A stretch of DNA of 64,000 bases from an uncultured Oscillospiraceae bacterium (GTDB taxonomy: Bacteria > Bacillota > Clostridia > Oscillospirales > Oscillospiraceae), in NCBI GenBank assembly GCA_934597585.1, contig CAKTSA010000001.1, forward strand, positions 62,001 through 126,000, read 5' to 3'. A program made the position numbers and the translations under genes. The notes under the pieces were generated by a model. It saw nothing but the letters and a program-made list of their open reading frames with translations. It searched no databases and was not told where the DNA came from. Shown piece after piece: positions 1 to 7,377 of the stretch. Numbering within the stretch: position 1 is the stretch's first letter; each line of letters opens with the position of its first letter.

Positions 1-525
1 GTACAGTTCCCCAATCTGCTCCTTGTGGGAGACGGTCAAGATCAGTCCGCGTACTGTCGCGGCGGCAAGTGAAGCCCCCCGTTTAGGAACAAGGTCATAT
101 TTTTCCAGAAGCTGACGAATGTGCGCCTCGTCGTCGTGATAATGCACATTTTTGACATTCTCCGGCAGTCTCTGCAAAAGCAGCTTTGCATCGTTTTCAA
201 TGAAAACCATGTCGCCGGTATCGGACAGCCGCCAGCAGACGGCAAGAACCGCCTTTGCTGCACGCTCCGACGGCTGCAAGCCGTCAGATTCACGCAGCGC
301 GCGGTCAGCCACCCTGTAAAGCTCGGCGTGGATACCCTCCAAAACCGCGAAGAAAAGCATTTCCTTGGATTCGTAGAATTTATAGAATGAGCCTTTCGCG
401 ATGCCGACCGCCTTCGTCAGCTGCTCTACGGAGGTTTTCTTCATCCCCAGCGTGACAGCGCAGCGTCTTGTTTCCTTCAGCAGCGCCTTGTGAAGTTGTT
501 CTGTTTCATAGTCGGTAAAAGCCAA
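1..525 (-). CDS. TetR/AcrR-family regulator, partial (3' end off window)
   Basis: Reading from a TTG at 525, the minus strand stays open to the window edge for 175 codons. The N-terminal part (about residues 10-55) is a TetR helix-turn-helix: a segment reading MKKTSVEQLTKAVGIAKGSF is followed by YKFYESKEMLF, the classic end of the recognition helix. The rest should be the ligand-binding helical domain. An in-frame TGA lies three codons before the TTG, so the start cannot be further upstream. TetR proteins usually repress a neighbouring transporter or enzyme gene; the target is not visible here. A dyad just upstream (543-568) is the likely autoregulatory operator. Confidence 0.8.
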   Translation of the reverse strand, partial: MAFTDYETEQLHKALLKETRRCAVTLGMKKTSVEQLTKAVGIAKGSFYKFYESKEMLFFAVLEGIHAELYRVADRALRESDGLQPSERAAKAVLAVCWRLSDTGDMVFIENDAKLLLQRLPENVKNVHYHDDEAHIRQLLEKYDLVPKRGASLAAATVRGLILTVSHKEQIGELY

Positions 526-542
526 GCTCGTTCACCATCCAA

Positions 543-568
543 ATGACCATTTTGGTTCTTCTGGTCAT
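543..568. promoter_or_regulatory. Putative TetR operator (ATGACCA-N12-TGGTCAT)
   Basis: A perfect 7-bp inverted repeat with a 12-nt spacer lies 17 nt upstream of the TetR start. Its symmetry and place suit a dimeric TetR repressor acting on its own promoter. Binding is inferred. Confidence 0.5.
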
Positions 569-1181
569 GTTATATCATGACTCTTTCTGTTTTGCAAGGG
601 GTGTGGAGAAAAAATCGCTAATCAAAAGGAGTGCAGTGTTGCAGAAAGAGACGACGGAATTCCGGTAATCGTTGTCGCCGCTGTAAAAGAAACTATATCG
701 TAAAAGGGCATCAGAACGAAGCATCCAAACGCTGCGTTCTGATACCCATTTTGTTTCATATTGCACAGATGGGGTGATTGCAAGGAGAAGAACAGAAATT
801 CACACAACATGGTTTGCAAATAAATCAGCATGGAGCAGTCACCACCTCTGGATGTAGTATGGTTTTATCATAGTGAAAAAGAATCGAATAGTCCAGATTT
901 TTCTTGAAAATTGCGAATGAGCACGTAAAAGAATATCAAAAGCTGTCCTGTGGGACTGCTTTTTGCGTTATCTGATAAAAAATCACACCCTGCCACGAGG
1001 GGTGGCTGGGTGTGGTTCGAGGGAAGGATACCCTCATAATGGAAAAGATTGGGTGCAGTTGGCTCAACTGCACGGCTAGTATATCATGGCAAATTACATT
1101 TGTAAAGCGCATCCTTGCCCTTGATTTTATGAGTGACCGTCATGTATAATAAGCGCCATAGACAACAGCGAGGTGGTTCCC
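569..1181. other. Intergenic stretch with three hairpins, no supported gene
   Basis: No credible gene between the TetR and LysR genes. It holds an imperfect hairpin followed by five T (941-965), a hairpin with arms CACACCC and GGGTGTG (984-1014), and a perfect 9-bp inverted repeat GTGCAGTTG/CAACTGCAC with a 3-nt loop (1053-1073). The last lies about 110 nt before the LysR start. The first may terminate a lost plus-strand gene. Confidence 0.4.
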
Positions 1182-2066
1182 ATGAGCATTTCCAAATATC
1201 AGGTGTTTTTGAAGGTAGTGTCCTGCGGCACGTTTACCAAGGCGGCGGAGGCACTGAACTTCACCCAGTCCGGCATCAGCCACGCCATCACGTCGCTGGA
1301 GAGCGAGCTGGGCATCACGCTGCTCAGCCGCAACCGGGGCGGCGTGGTGCTGACGGCGGATGGCCGGGCGGTGCTGCCCAAGATCGAGAAGCTGTGCGCC
1401 GCCCACCACGCCCTGATGCAGACGGTGGAGGGCCTGAAGGACATGGACAGCGGCCTGGTGAAGATCGCCACCTTTTCCAGCGTGTCGGCCCAGTGGCTGC
1501 CCCGTATTCTGAAAAGCTTCGGCAAGCTGTATCCCAACATCGAGTTTGAGGTGGTCACCGGCGATTTCTACGACCAGATCGAGAACTGGATCGTCACCGG
1601 CGCGGTGGACTGCGGTTTTCTGCGGCTGCCCTCGGTGAAGCACTTGCAGACCTACGCCCTGCACCGGGACGAATTGCAGGTCATCGTCCCCTGTGACCAT
1701 ACTTACGCGGACAGCGACCCGTTTCCCAGGGAGCTGCTGGCGTCGGAGCCGTTTATCCAGCTGGAGGAGGGCGACGACTATGAGATCATGGCGGCCTTTG
1801 ACGAAATGGGCATCCGGCCCAATGTGAAGTATGTGGCCCGTGAGGACCGGACGATCCTGTCCATGGTGTCGGAGGGATTGGGCATCAGCCTGCTGCCGGA
1901 GCTGATGGTGCGCCATAGTCCCGCGCCCATTACCGCCTGCCGCCCGCCCATGACCTTCCACCGCACTATCGGCATCGGTGTGAAGGACGAGAAGGCCCTG
2001 TCCAATTCCACCCGCCTGTTCGTGGACTATGTGCGGACATGGGTGGCGGAGAACGGGGACAAATAA
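1182..2066 (+). CDS. LysR-family transcriptional regulator
   Basis: A 294-residue protein of normal LysR length. Residues 1-60 form the winged helix-turn-helix (YQVFLKVVSCGTFTKAAEAL, then TQSGISHAITSLESELG and LLSRNRGG). The remainder matches the periplasmic-binding-protein-like effector domain. The ATG at 1182 is preceded by GAGGTGG with 5-6 nt spacing, which favours it over an upstream GTG at 1173. It would be a DNA-binding activator or repressor responding to a small ligand. No divergent partner gene lies next to it, so its target is unknown. Confidence 0.88.
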   Translation: MSISKYQVFLKVVSCGTFTKAAEALNFTQSGISHAITSLESELGITLLSRNRGGVVLTADGRAVLPKIEKLCAAHHALMQTVEGLKDMDSGLVKIATFSSVSAQWLPRILKSFGKLYPNIEFEVVTGDFYDQIENWIVTGAVDCGFLRLPSVKHLQTYALHRDELQVIVPCDHTYADSDPFPRELLASEPFIQLEEGDDYEIMAAFDEMGIRPNVKYVAREDRTILSMVSEGLGISLLPELMVRHSPAPITACRPPMTFHRTIGIGVKDEKALSNSTRLFVDYVRTWVAENGDK

Positions 2067-2261
2067 TGTTAGCTTCCATCGTCTTTGAAATTGAAAACAT
2101 GATGGATGGTCATGTTAAAAAGCCGCAAAGCCTTTATTTCTGGCGTTTTGGCGAAATCTCTTTTTCTGTCTGACTCATTTGAGATGGATTTCCCCCAAAA
2201 TTCCCTATTGCAAAAATGGAAAAAAGTGGTTATTATGAGTGCAGCTCCCGATTAGTGAATA
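2067..2261. other. Intergenic, nothing recognised before the riboswitch
   Basis: AT-rich leader region between the LysR gene and the orphan riboswitch. A promoter for the riboswitch is expected here, but no convincing -35/-10 pair was found. Confidence 0.3.
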
Positions 2262-2382
2262 GTATTTTCGGTTCAAGGTGCCATGGTACTGAGATGAAAG
2301 TGAATGGGGTCCAATGCCCCGCGAGCAGGTCGCTGTGAGACTTCCCTCAGATGGAAGATAAGTCAGATCGCACCGAAAGTAT
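2262..2382 (+). ncRNA. Cobalamin riboswitch, compact class, orphan
   Basis: The closing stem pairs GTATTTTCGGT (2262-2272) with ACCGAAAGTAT (2372-2382). Inside are a GGGG/CCCC stem, a CGCTGTGAG segment matching the conserved B12-box region, and GATAAGTCAGATCGC, the typical 3' core. A minus-strand element at 59391-59495 has the same order of motifs. No intact gene follows: there is a short gene fragment and then a strong terminator at 2656-2687. It may be a leftover of a lost B12-controlled gene or a regulator of a short RNA. Confidence 0.7.
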
Positions 2383-2513
2383 CACGAATGCAAAGTGCCA
2401 AAGCCACAGTGCATGAACGGGAGCTTTATAGGCATGTACGCAGTTATAGCTTTTGATTGATAGTCCACATCAAGCTGAACTTCTTTTTAACTAGATCGAC
2501 CTGATGTACATGT

Positions 2514-2649
2514 TACAATACCGGCACCCATGCCGGTCTGATGCAGGCGTTGCCCCACGGTGTCCCGCGCAACCTGTGTGGCATCACCGACGAGCAGTTC
2601 GATAAATGGAACTGTTCCCAGACTTCGATATGGACGAATAATGATGGTA
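2514..2649 (+). pseudogene. Gene fragment, unrecognised
   Basis: An open stretch reads like real protein (HAGLMQALPHGVPRNLCG, then ITDEQFDKWN) but has an in-frame stop just upstream at about 2505 and no ribosome binding site before its first ATG (2541). It sits between the cobalamin riboswitch and the terminator at 2656, so it may be the 3' remnant of the gene the riboswitch once controlled. I do not recognise the family. Confidence 0.35.
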
Positions 2650-2655
2650 TGTCAG

Positions 2656-2687
2656 CGGGAGCGGCTTTCGGGTCGCTCCCGTTTTTT
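2656..2687 (+). terminator. Intrinsic terminator
   Basis: Stem CGGGAGCG/CGCTCCCG with a 10-nt loop, followed by six T. It ends the riboswitch/fragment unit. Confidence 0.85.
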
Positions 2688-2696
2688 CTCTGCAAC

Positions 2697-2739
2697 TCTA
2701 TTTCCCAAAATCGAAAAAATATTGATTTTGGGAAATAGA
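2697..2739. repeat. Left palindrome flanking the AAA ATPase gene
   Basis: Perfect 16-bp inverted repeat with an 11-nt spacer; the arms carry TTTCCCAAAATC and GATTTTGGGAAA. A near-identical palindrome lies at the other end of the ATPase gene (3963-4007). Confidence 0.8.
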
Positions 2740-2769
2740 ATGGATATAATAAGCGCAGAGGTGATGAGA

Positions 2770-3981
2770 ATGAAGCTGATAGACCGAGGTATGTATCTCC
2801 GAAAACTAATTGGAGTGATCGGAACACCGGATATCAAGGTAGTTACGGGTGTCCGGCGCTGCGGAAAGTCAAAGCTGCTGGAAGCCTTCAAAGGGTATGT
2901 GGAAGCAAATATTGCGGACGCAAACATCGTGCATATCAATTTCAACCTGACAAAGTACGAGAAGTTCAAGGATTGTCATGTTCTGAATGATTATATTGAA
3001 AGCGCCTATGCCGATGGTAAGCAGAACTTTGTCCTGATTGACGAGGTGCAGATGTGCCCCGATTTTGAGCTTGCCATCAACAACCTCCATGCGCAGGAAA
3101 GATTCGATATCTATATTACCGGCTCTAACGCTTTCCTGCTGAGTTCCGATCTTGCCACCCTCTTCACAGGGCGAACCTTTGAAGTGAAAGTGTTCCCGTT
3201 CTCTTTCAGTGAGTTCTGCGAGTATTATTCCCTCACGGACAGGTATGCAGCTTTCTCCCGGTATCTGAGAGAGGGCGGCATGGCGGGATCGTATCTTTAT
3301 CAAGACCCGGAAGCCAAATACGACTACATCGCGGACGTATTCGATACCTTGATCGTCAGAGACATCCGGCAAAAATATAAAATCCGGAATCCGATCCTGA
3401 TGAACCGCATTGTCGATTTTCTCATGGACAATATCTCCAACCTTACGTCTGCAAGAAACATCGCGGATGCACTCACAAGCAACAAGGACAAGATCAACCA
3501 CAAAACTGTCGGCAACTATATGCAATATCTGTGCAACGCCTTTGCTTTTTACCGTGTTCGCAGGTATGACATTCAGGGGAAAAAATATCTGGCTTCCAAT
3601 GATAAGCTGTATCTGAGCGATCACACCTTCCGGTATGCGAAGCTGGGGACCAAAAATCTGGATTATGGCCGCGTATTGGAAAACATCGTCGCTATTGAAC
3701 TGCTCCGGCGCGGGTATGAGGTCTATGTCGGGGTTCTGTACAAGAAAGAGATAGATTTTGTCGCCATCAAGCGCAATGAAAAGCTCTATATTCAGGTTTC
3801 AGACAACATCAGCGACGCAAAAACTTTTGAACGCGAGGTAAGCCCTCTGCTCCAGATCAAGGATGCTTATCCGAAGATGGTGCTTGCCAGAATCCGAGAT
3901 GAAGCGTACCAATACGAGGGTATTCAGATCGTGGATATTGCGGACTGGTTGGCAAAACAGCCGTCTACTTCCCAAAAATGA
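2770..3981 (+). CDS. AAA_14/DUF4143 family ATP-binding protein
   Basis: A 403-residue protein. Near residue 25 is a P-loop variant, VVTGVRRCGKSKLL, followed by a Walker B-like FVLIDEVQM near residue 95 and a sensor-type YITGSNAFLL. The C-terminal third has LENIVAIELLRRGYEVYVG and a KEIDFVAI segment, the pattern of the DUF4143 domain, which has a PD-(D/E)XK nuclease-like fold. The ATG at 2770 has GAGGTG six nt upstream. The cellular role of the family is poorly defined. The stop codon lies inside the right palindrome, so gene and palindromes look like one unit. Confidence 0.85.
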   Translation: MKLIDRGMYLRKLIGVIGTPDIKVVTGVRRCGKSKLLEAFKGYVEANIADANIVHINFNLTKYEKFKDCHVLNDYIESAYADGKQNFVLIDEVQMCPDFELAINNLHAQERFDIYITGSNAFLLSSDLATLFTGRTFEVKVFPFSFSEFCEYYSLTDRYAAFSRYLREGGMAGSYLYQDPEAKYDYIADVFDTLIVRDIRQKYKIRNPILMNRIVDFLMDNISNLTSARNIADALTSNKDKINHKTVGNYMQYLCNAFAFYRVRRYDIQGKKYLASNDKLYLSDHTFRYAKLGTKNLDYGRVLENIVAIELLRRGYEVYVGVLYKKEIDFVAIKRNEKLYIQVSDNISDAKTFEREVSPLLQIKDAYPKMVLARIRDEAYQYEGIQIVDIADWLAKQPSTSQK

Positions 3982-4007
3982 AAATGTTTCGATTTTGGGA
4001 AACAGAC
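3963..4007. repeat. Right palindrome flanking the AAA ATPase gene
   Basis: Imperfect inverted repeat with outer GTCT/AGAC and inner TTCCCAAAA/TTTTGGGAA arms. Its right arm shares GATTTTGGGAAA with the left palindrome at 2697-2739. It contains the ATPase stop codon. Confidence 0.75.
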
Positions 4008-4018
4008 ATGGAGATTTT

Positions 4019-4210
4019 ATGAGCAAGAAGCACGGACACTACTGTAAGGTGTGCGGAGAATACAAATCGAACGAGAGTTTTTCAGGCAGCGGCCATGCGG
4101 CGCACATCTGCAAGAAGTGCGCCGCACTGCCTGCCGCCCAGCGGTCAGAGACGATGATTCTCACCAAGCTGTGGAATCTGCCGTGGCAGCTATTTGCGCA
4201 TCAGAACTAG
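4019..4210 (+). CDS. Small zinc-ribbon protein, probably 3'-truncated
   Basis: A 63-residue protein starting MSKKHGHYCKVCGEYKSNES with two zinc-knuckle pairs, CKVC and CKKC, about 23 residues apart. The ATG has GGAG upstream. From memory, relatives are longer (about 100 residues or more); here the sequence after residue 45 departs from that pattern and stops early, so it may be cut or frameshifted. Function unknown. Confidence 0.55.
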   Translation: MSKKHGHYCKVCGEYKSNESFSGSGHAAHICKKCAALPAAQRSETMILTKLWNLPWQLFAHQN

Positions 4211-4257
4211 CAATATACAATCAAAACATGTTTTAACTTGAAACATAGCACATAAGA

Positions 4258-4288
4258 AGCGGGCGCATCTTTACAAGATGCGCCCGCT
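4258..4288. terminator. Bidirectional hairpin between convergent genes
   Basis: Perfect 14-bp GC-rich stem (arms start AGCGGGCGCATC) with a 3-nt loop, between the convergent zinc-ribbon and XRE genes. No long T run on either side. Confidence 0.6.
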
Positions 4289-4314
4289 ATCGGTATACGG
4301 TGTCTAGTGGCAGG

Positions 4315-4599
4315 TTATTCCTTTGAGTTGCGGCCTTTCAACATTTTTTCTGGGATCATGGATGCGCTGATAAGATCCGCAGGATCGACATTCAAAGCAT
4401 CTGCAATATCAAAAAACACATCCAGTGTGAAGTTATGTGCGGTGCCGGGTGCCTCTATCACGCTTAAAAGTGAACGGCTGATACCTGCCTTCTCTGCCAG
4501 CTTTTCCTGTGACATACCGCACAGCTTGCGGAGCGCGACAATGGCAATGCCGATTTGTACAAAACGATCGTGGTTTTTGAACGAAACAGTTTTACTCAT
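4315..4599 (-). CDS. XRE-family helix-turn-helix regulator
   Basis: A 94-residue Cro/CI-type DNA-binding protein. The HTH is about residues 18-70: ALRKLCGMSQEKLAEKAGIS, then RSLLSVIEAPG. The ATG at 4597-4599 has AAAGGAC six nt upstream; a longer reading frame further upstream lacks a ribosome binding site. It is divergent from the SLOG gene, with the strong promoter 4679-4707 between them, so it could regulate that gene or itself. Confidence 0.8.
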   Translation of the reverse strand: MSKTVSFKNHDRFVQIGIAIVALRKLCGMSQEKLAEKAGISRSLLSVIEAPGTAHNFTLDVFFDIADALNVDPADLISASMIPEKMLKGRNSKE

Positions 4600-4678
4600 A
4601 CGGTAGTCCTTTGCCTTTCGTGGTATGAATAAAGTATACTGTTTCTGCACTGCACTTTCTGTCTGAAATAGAAAGCGT

Positions 4679-4707
4679 TTGACATGAGATAGTGACAATA
4701 ATATAAT
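4679..4707 (+). promoter_or_regulatory. Consensus sigma-A promoter for the SLOG gene
   Basis: TTGACA (4679-4684), 17-nt spacer, TATAAT (4702-4707): a full consensus match about 65 nt before the start at 4772. Confidence 0.8.
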
Positions 4708-4771
4708 ATATAGCAAACGAACGCTTACCGGCTAAGACGAAATACATTCGGTAAGGTAGGAGACGATATAA

Positions 4772-5338
4772 ATGGCAGGTCAACCGTTCCGCTGTGCAGT
4801 TCTAGGACAATCACCTATGAGATATCCGTGGGGGTTTGATGAAGAAGATAGTGGCTGCCGGAAAATGAAAATCGAGCTGGCGCAGCAGGTTATGGTGTTA
4901 CGTCAGGGAGGTGTATCGCAATTCTTGACCGCCTGCGACTGCGGTGTGGGACTGTACGCCGGTGAAATAGTCAATGGTCTGCGGACGACCGACCATGACC
5001 TGATGCTCTTTTGCTATACGCCCCACGAGGAGCAATCGACTAAGTGGGCGCCCTATTTACGAGAGCGGTATTTTGATATGCTGATCAGCTGTACTGGTAT
5101 GACCGCTGTCTGTTCACCGGGGGAGCGTGACACGCAGCTCAACGCCTATCAGAGAATAATCGACCTGGCAAACATTGTGCTGTGCGTATATGATCTTGAT
5201 GGCCCTGCTGTGGGAGATGCCGAGGATCTGGCGTTGGCTTATGCTGTGGGCGTGGCACATAAAGCGGTTTTTGTGCTACATCCCACAAAGCTGACCACAT
5301 TACAGATTGACGAGCATTTTCGACCGCTGTCGCCATAA
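4772..5338 (+). CDS. DUF1273/YpsA-like SLOG-family protein
   Basis: A 188-residue protein. The N-terminus has VLGQSPMRYPWGFDEED, typical of the DUF1273/YpsA branch of the SLOG (Rossmann-like nucleotide-binding) superfamily, with later segments DMLISCTGMTAV and AYAVGVAHKAVFVLHP in the expected order. SLOG proteins are thought to bind nucleotides or derived ligands; the exact role of this branch is open. AGGAG precedes the ATG by about 9 nt. Confidence 0.65.
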   Translation: MAGQPFRCAVLGQSPMRYPWGFDEEDSGCRKMKIELAQQVMVLRQGGVSQFLTACDCGVGLYAGEIVNGLRTTDHDLMLFCYTPHEEQSTKWAPYLRERYFDMLISCTGMTAVCSPGERDTQLNAYQRIIDLANIVLCVYDLDGPAVGDAEDLALAYAVGVAHKAVFVLHPTKLTTLQIDEHFRPLSP

Positions 5339-5400
5339 TTACGCAAGAAAGATGTGATATTATCATGGTATAGAGAATAGTATCAGTGCTTTCTTATATA

Positions 5401-5435
5401 AAAACAAGAATGCCGCAGGCACAAGTGCCCACGGC
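5401..5435 (-). terminator. Terminator just outside the left inverted repeat
   Basis: Stem GCCGCAGGCAC (5412-5422) with GTGCCCACGGC (5425-5435), followed on the minus strand by a T-rich stretch. It ends the integrase transcript in the present orientation. It would also stop the operon promoter 6824-6852 if the segment 5457-6905 were inverted. Confidence 0.6.
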
Positions 5436-5456
5436 TGCGCGAAGCAAAAATATGTT

Positions 5457-5481
5457 TTCGTAAATCAAATGCAATTCACGA
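5457..5481 (+). repeat. Inverted repeat IRL (recombination site)
   Basis: 25 bp, perfectly inverted relative to 6881-6905. After one T it has arm TCGTAAAT, then 8-bp spacer CAAATGCA, then arm ATTCACGA. The arms are inverted copies of each other at 7 of 8 positions, which is the layout of a tyrosine-recombinase core site. It overlaps the last codons and stop of the integrase gene. Confidence 0.9.
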
Positions 5482-6661
5482 AACAAGTCCCTGTTTTGCT
5501 TGGCGGCACGGTAATTGCTGAGATCTCTGACGGAATTTCTGACGGAATTAAAATGCTGCCCGCCCCTTCCGTGGGTAAGAAACATATGCTCTGAACAGCC
5601 TGCCTTTTGTGGGCCAGAGAAGAATGGATATACGTCTGCAATGTCGTCCGAACATCAGCGTGGCCCAAAAGCTCACTGAGGCTCTTGATGTCCACACCAT
5701 TCTCCATGCACCTTGTCGCGTAGGTATGTCGAAGGGCGTGAAAATTCCGATAGCGGATACCGCAGCGTTCCAGCAGCTTCCGGTATCGGTATTGCAGTGT
5801 GCGCGGTTCCATCGGCGTATCTCTACTGGTCAGCAGATAACTGTCTCTCCGGATGTGCTGCGTGGTCGTTTTCAGCAGTTTCAGCATATCGTCGGGAATG
5901 GCGACAAGGCGCACAGAGCTGCTGCTTTTTGGGGACTGTACCACCAAATGTGTCCCGGAAGCATCGCGTACACGGGCGGCCGAGCGCTCGATTCGCAGAA
6001 AGCCGGAACGGTAGTCGATATCGCTTTTGCGCAGGGCGCATATCTCGCCAAGCCGTAACCCCGTGTTCAAGACCAATAGAACACATAACCCTGTGATATC
6101 CGGCGTCTCCAAGATTTTCTGTGCCAGTGTGGCTATCTCATGGTCGCCAAATACTTCGGTTTCTTTGCCTCGATATGCGGGCAGTTCCGCATCCCTGCCA
6201 GGACAGTCACAGTGGCATTTCTTTTTCACAACTTTGAATACGGTTTTTAGCAGCACGCCGATATCCCGTACAGTTTTGCTTGATAGGCCTCGGTTCTGCA
6301 GTCTCTTAAAATAGGCAGAAAGTTTTTCCGCCGTCAACTCATGAAGCATGACCGTTCCCAGATCTGGGACAATATAATGGCTGGTCACATACTCGTAGCG
6401 CCCGACCGTTGAAGCCTTTAGCTCACCACGGCGATCTGACAAAAAGAACGCAACTGCCTGAGCCACAGACATTTCACCTGTCAGGGTCGGCTTCTGTGGT
6501 ATGATTTCTTCCATCTTCCGTCGCTTCTCACGACAGGCTGCATAACTTTTGGCATATACATAGCCATACTCTGCCTTGCCGGCAGGCGTCCGACCGCGAA
6601 TATAGCGACCTTCCCACCGGCCATCCTTACGCTTGTAGATGTTCTCTCCGCGACGTGGCAT
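5465..6661 (-). CDS. Tyrosine recombinase / phage-type integrase (probable invertase)
   Basis: A 398-residue protein with an N-terminal arm-binding region (IYKRKDGRWEGRYIRG), a core-binding SAM-like domain, and a C-terminal catalytic domain with NTGLRLGE (first Arg), HALRHTYA (His-x-x-Arg), LLGHAD (His) and the nucleophile region TLQTYIHS. All key residues are present. GGAGGG precedes the ATG at 6661. The stop codon lies inside the left 25-bp repeat, so inversion would keep the reading frame intact. Because its flanking sites are inverted rather than direct, inversion of 5457-6905 is the expected reaction. Integrase of a decayed mobile element is the alternative. Confidence 0.9.
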   Translation of the reverse strand: MPRRGENIYKRKDGRWEGRYIRGRTPAGKAEYGYVYAKSYAACREKRRKMEEIIPQKPTLTGEMSVAQAVAFFLSDRRGELKASTVGRYEYVTSHYIVPDLGTVMLHELTAEKLSAYFKRLQNRGLSSKTVRDIGVLLKTVFKVVKKKCHCDCPGRDAELPAYRGKETEVFGDHEIATLAQKILETPDITGLCVLLVLNTGLRLGEICALRKSDIDYRSGFLRIERSAARVRDASGTHLVVQSPKSSSSVRLVAIPDDMLKLLKTTTQHIRRDSYLLTSRDTPMEPRTLQYRYRKLLERCGIRYRNFHALRHTYATRCMENGVDIKSLSELLGHADVRTTLQTYIHSSLAHKRQAVQSICFLPTEGAGSILIPSEIPSEISAITVPPSKTGTCFVNCI

Positions 6662-6677
6662 AAGCTTCCCTCCTCAA

Positions 6678-6703
6678 TGATTCTTGACGATGATTCTGAC
6701 GGT
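6678..6703. repeat. Short direct repeats upstream of the integrase
   Basis: TGATTCTTGACG (6678-6689) and TGATTCTGACGG (6691-6702) lie just before the integrase start. They could be arm-type recombinase sites or an operator; this is a guess from position. Confidence 0.3.
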
Positions 6704-6823
6704 AAAAAATCGGATAACGCATCGTTTTTGACCTGCGGTTTCCAAATTGTGGAAATCCCTGCAATTCGGTTTTGCCGCATTGCAGAATTTTTTTACTTTT
6801 TCACAATTTTTCTGCTTTTTCCG

Positions 6824-6852
6824 TTGACTTCCTTTGCGAATCAAGGTATAGT
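6824..6852 (+). promoter_or_regulatory. Outward-facing promoter inside the invertible segment
   Basis: TTGACT (6824-6829), 17-nt spacer, TATAGT (6847-6852), with an expected start near 6859. It points across the right repeat (6881-6905) into the riboswitch and operon. Inverting 5457-6905 would turn it away. An inverted pair CCGGAGT (6858-6864) and ACTCCGG (6908-6914) brackets the right repeat in the nascent RNA. Confidence 0.65.
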
Positions 6853-6880
6853 AATAACCGGAGTTAGGGTAGTCATACTA

Positions 6881-6905
6881 TCGTGAATTGCATTTGATTT
6901 ACGAA
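6881..6905 (-). repeat. Inverted repeat IRR (recombination site)
   Basis: Perfect inverted copy of 5457-5481, lying between the internal promoter and the cobalamin riboswitch. Confidence 0.9.
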
Positions 6906-6930
6906 GTACTCCGGACGTCTGTTGGCATCC

Positions 6931-6960
6931 TTTAGTATGCACATACCTTGGCAGTATAAT
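6931..6960 (+). promoter_or_regulatory. Possible second operon promoter outside the invertible segment
   Basis: A perfect TATAAT (6955-6960) has only a weak -35 candidate, TTTAGT (6931-6936), at 18-nt spacing. If real, it starts near 6967, just before the riboswitch, and would give expression independent of inversion. Confidence 0.35.
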
Positions 6961-6975
6961 TCACAAGTAAATACG

Positions 6976-7221
6976 ATTCAATGACGCCGTGTGGCTGTGC
7001 GTCGTAAAGGCTTCTTTTCCCGGTGAAGTCAGGCAGCAGCCTAAAAGGAACTTGGGTGAAAAACCCACCGCGGTCGGCACTGTGAGCACTATGGAGACGG
7101 TCGAAGCAGCGTGAGCTGTTGGGTAATACCGCCATTGGGACGTATGTCCTGAGAAGGTAGATCGTGTACGGGAGGCAATCGCCTCGTGGTGCAAGGCAGG
7201 AGAATTACACGGTCGAGAATC
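6976..7221 (+). ncRNA. Cobalamin riboswitch controlling the uptake operon
   Basis: The closing helix pairs GATTC (6976-6980) and CCGTGT (6988-6993) with ACACGG (7207-7212) and GAATC (7217-7221). The core has AAGGAACTTGGGTGAAAAA, CCCACCGCGG and CACTGTGAGC, which closely match the conserved cobalamin-riboswitch core, and a 3' part GGCAGGAGAATTACACGG. It is longer than usual because of extra hairpins between the B12 box and the 3' core. A terminator follows at 7268-7296, so high cobalamin should stop transcription before the operon. Confidence 0.85.
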
Positions 7222-7267
7222 TTGAGTACACAGTGGCGCTCTCTCGCTGTGACGAGGGCAGGAGTGC

Positions 7268-7296
7268 GCGCTGACATAGGTTGTCAGTGCTTTTTT
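7268..7296 (+). terminator. Riboswitch expression-platform terminator
   Basis: Stem GCGCTGACA/TGTCAGTGC (one wobble pair) followed by six T, 47 nt after the aptamer. Confidence 0.8.
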
Positions 7297-7309
7297 CTTG
7301 CCCGCAAAA

Positions 7310-7355
7310 CGCCGCTGGTCGTCTCTCAGAGAAAGAGGGATGTCCGGCGCTTTTT
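7310..7355 (+). terminator. Possible second tandem terminator
   Basis: CGCCG (7310-7314) pairs with CGGCG (7345-7349), with weaker inner pairing, followed by five T. It lies just before the first gene's ribosome binding site. Confidence 0.45.
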
Positions 7356-7377
7356 CGTAATAAGGAGGAGTGTAACT

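Noticed and set aside
984..1014. Terminator for a minus-strand gene
   Set aside because: The hairpin is good and the minus strand has T residues after it, but no minus-strand gene ends there.
5457..6905. The repeats around the integrase as attL/attR of an excisable element
   Set aside because: The two copies are inverted, not direct, so recombination between them would invert rather than excise.
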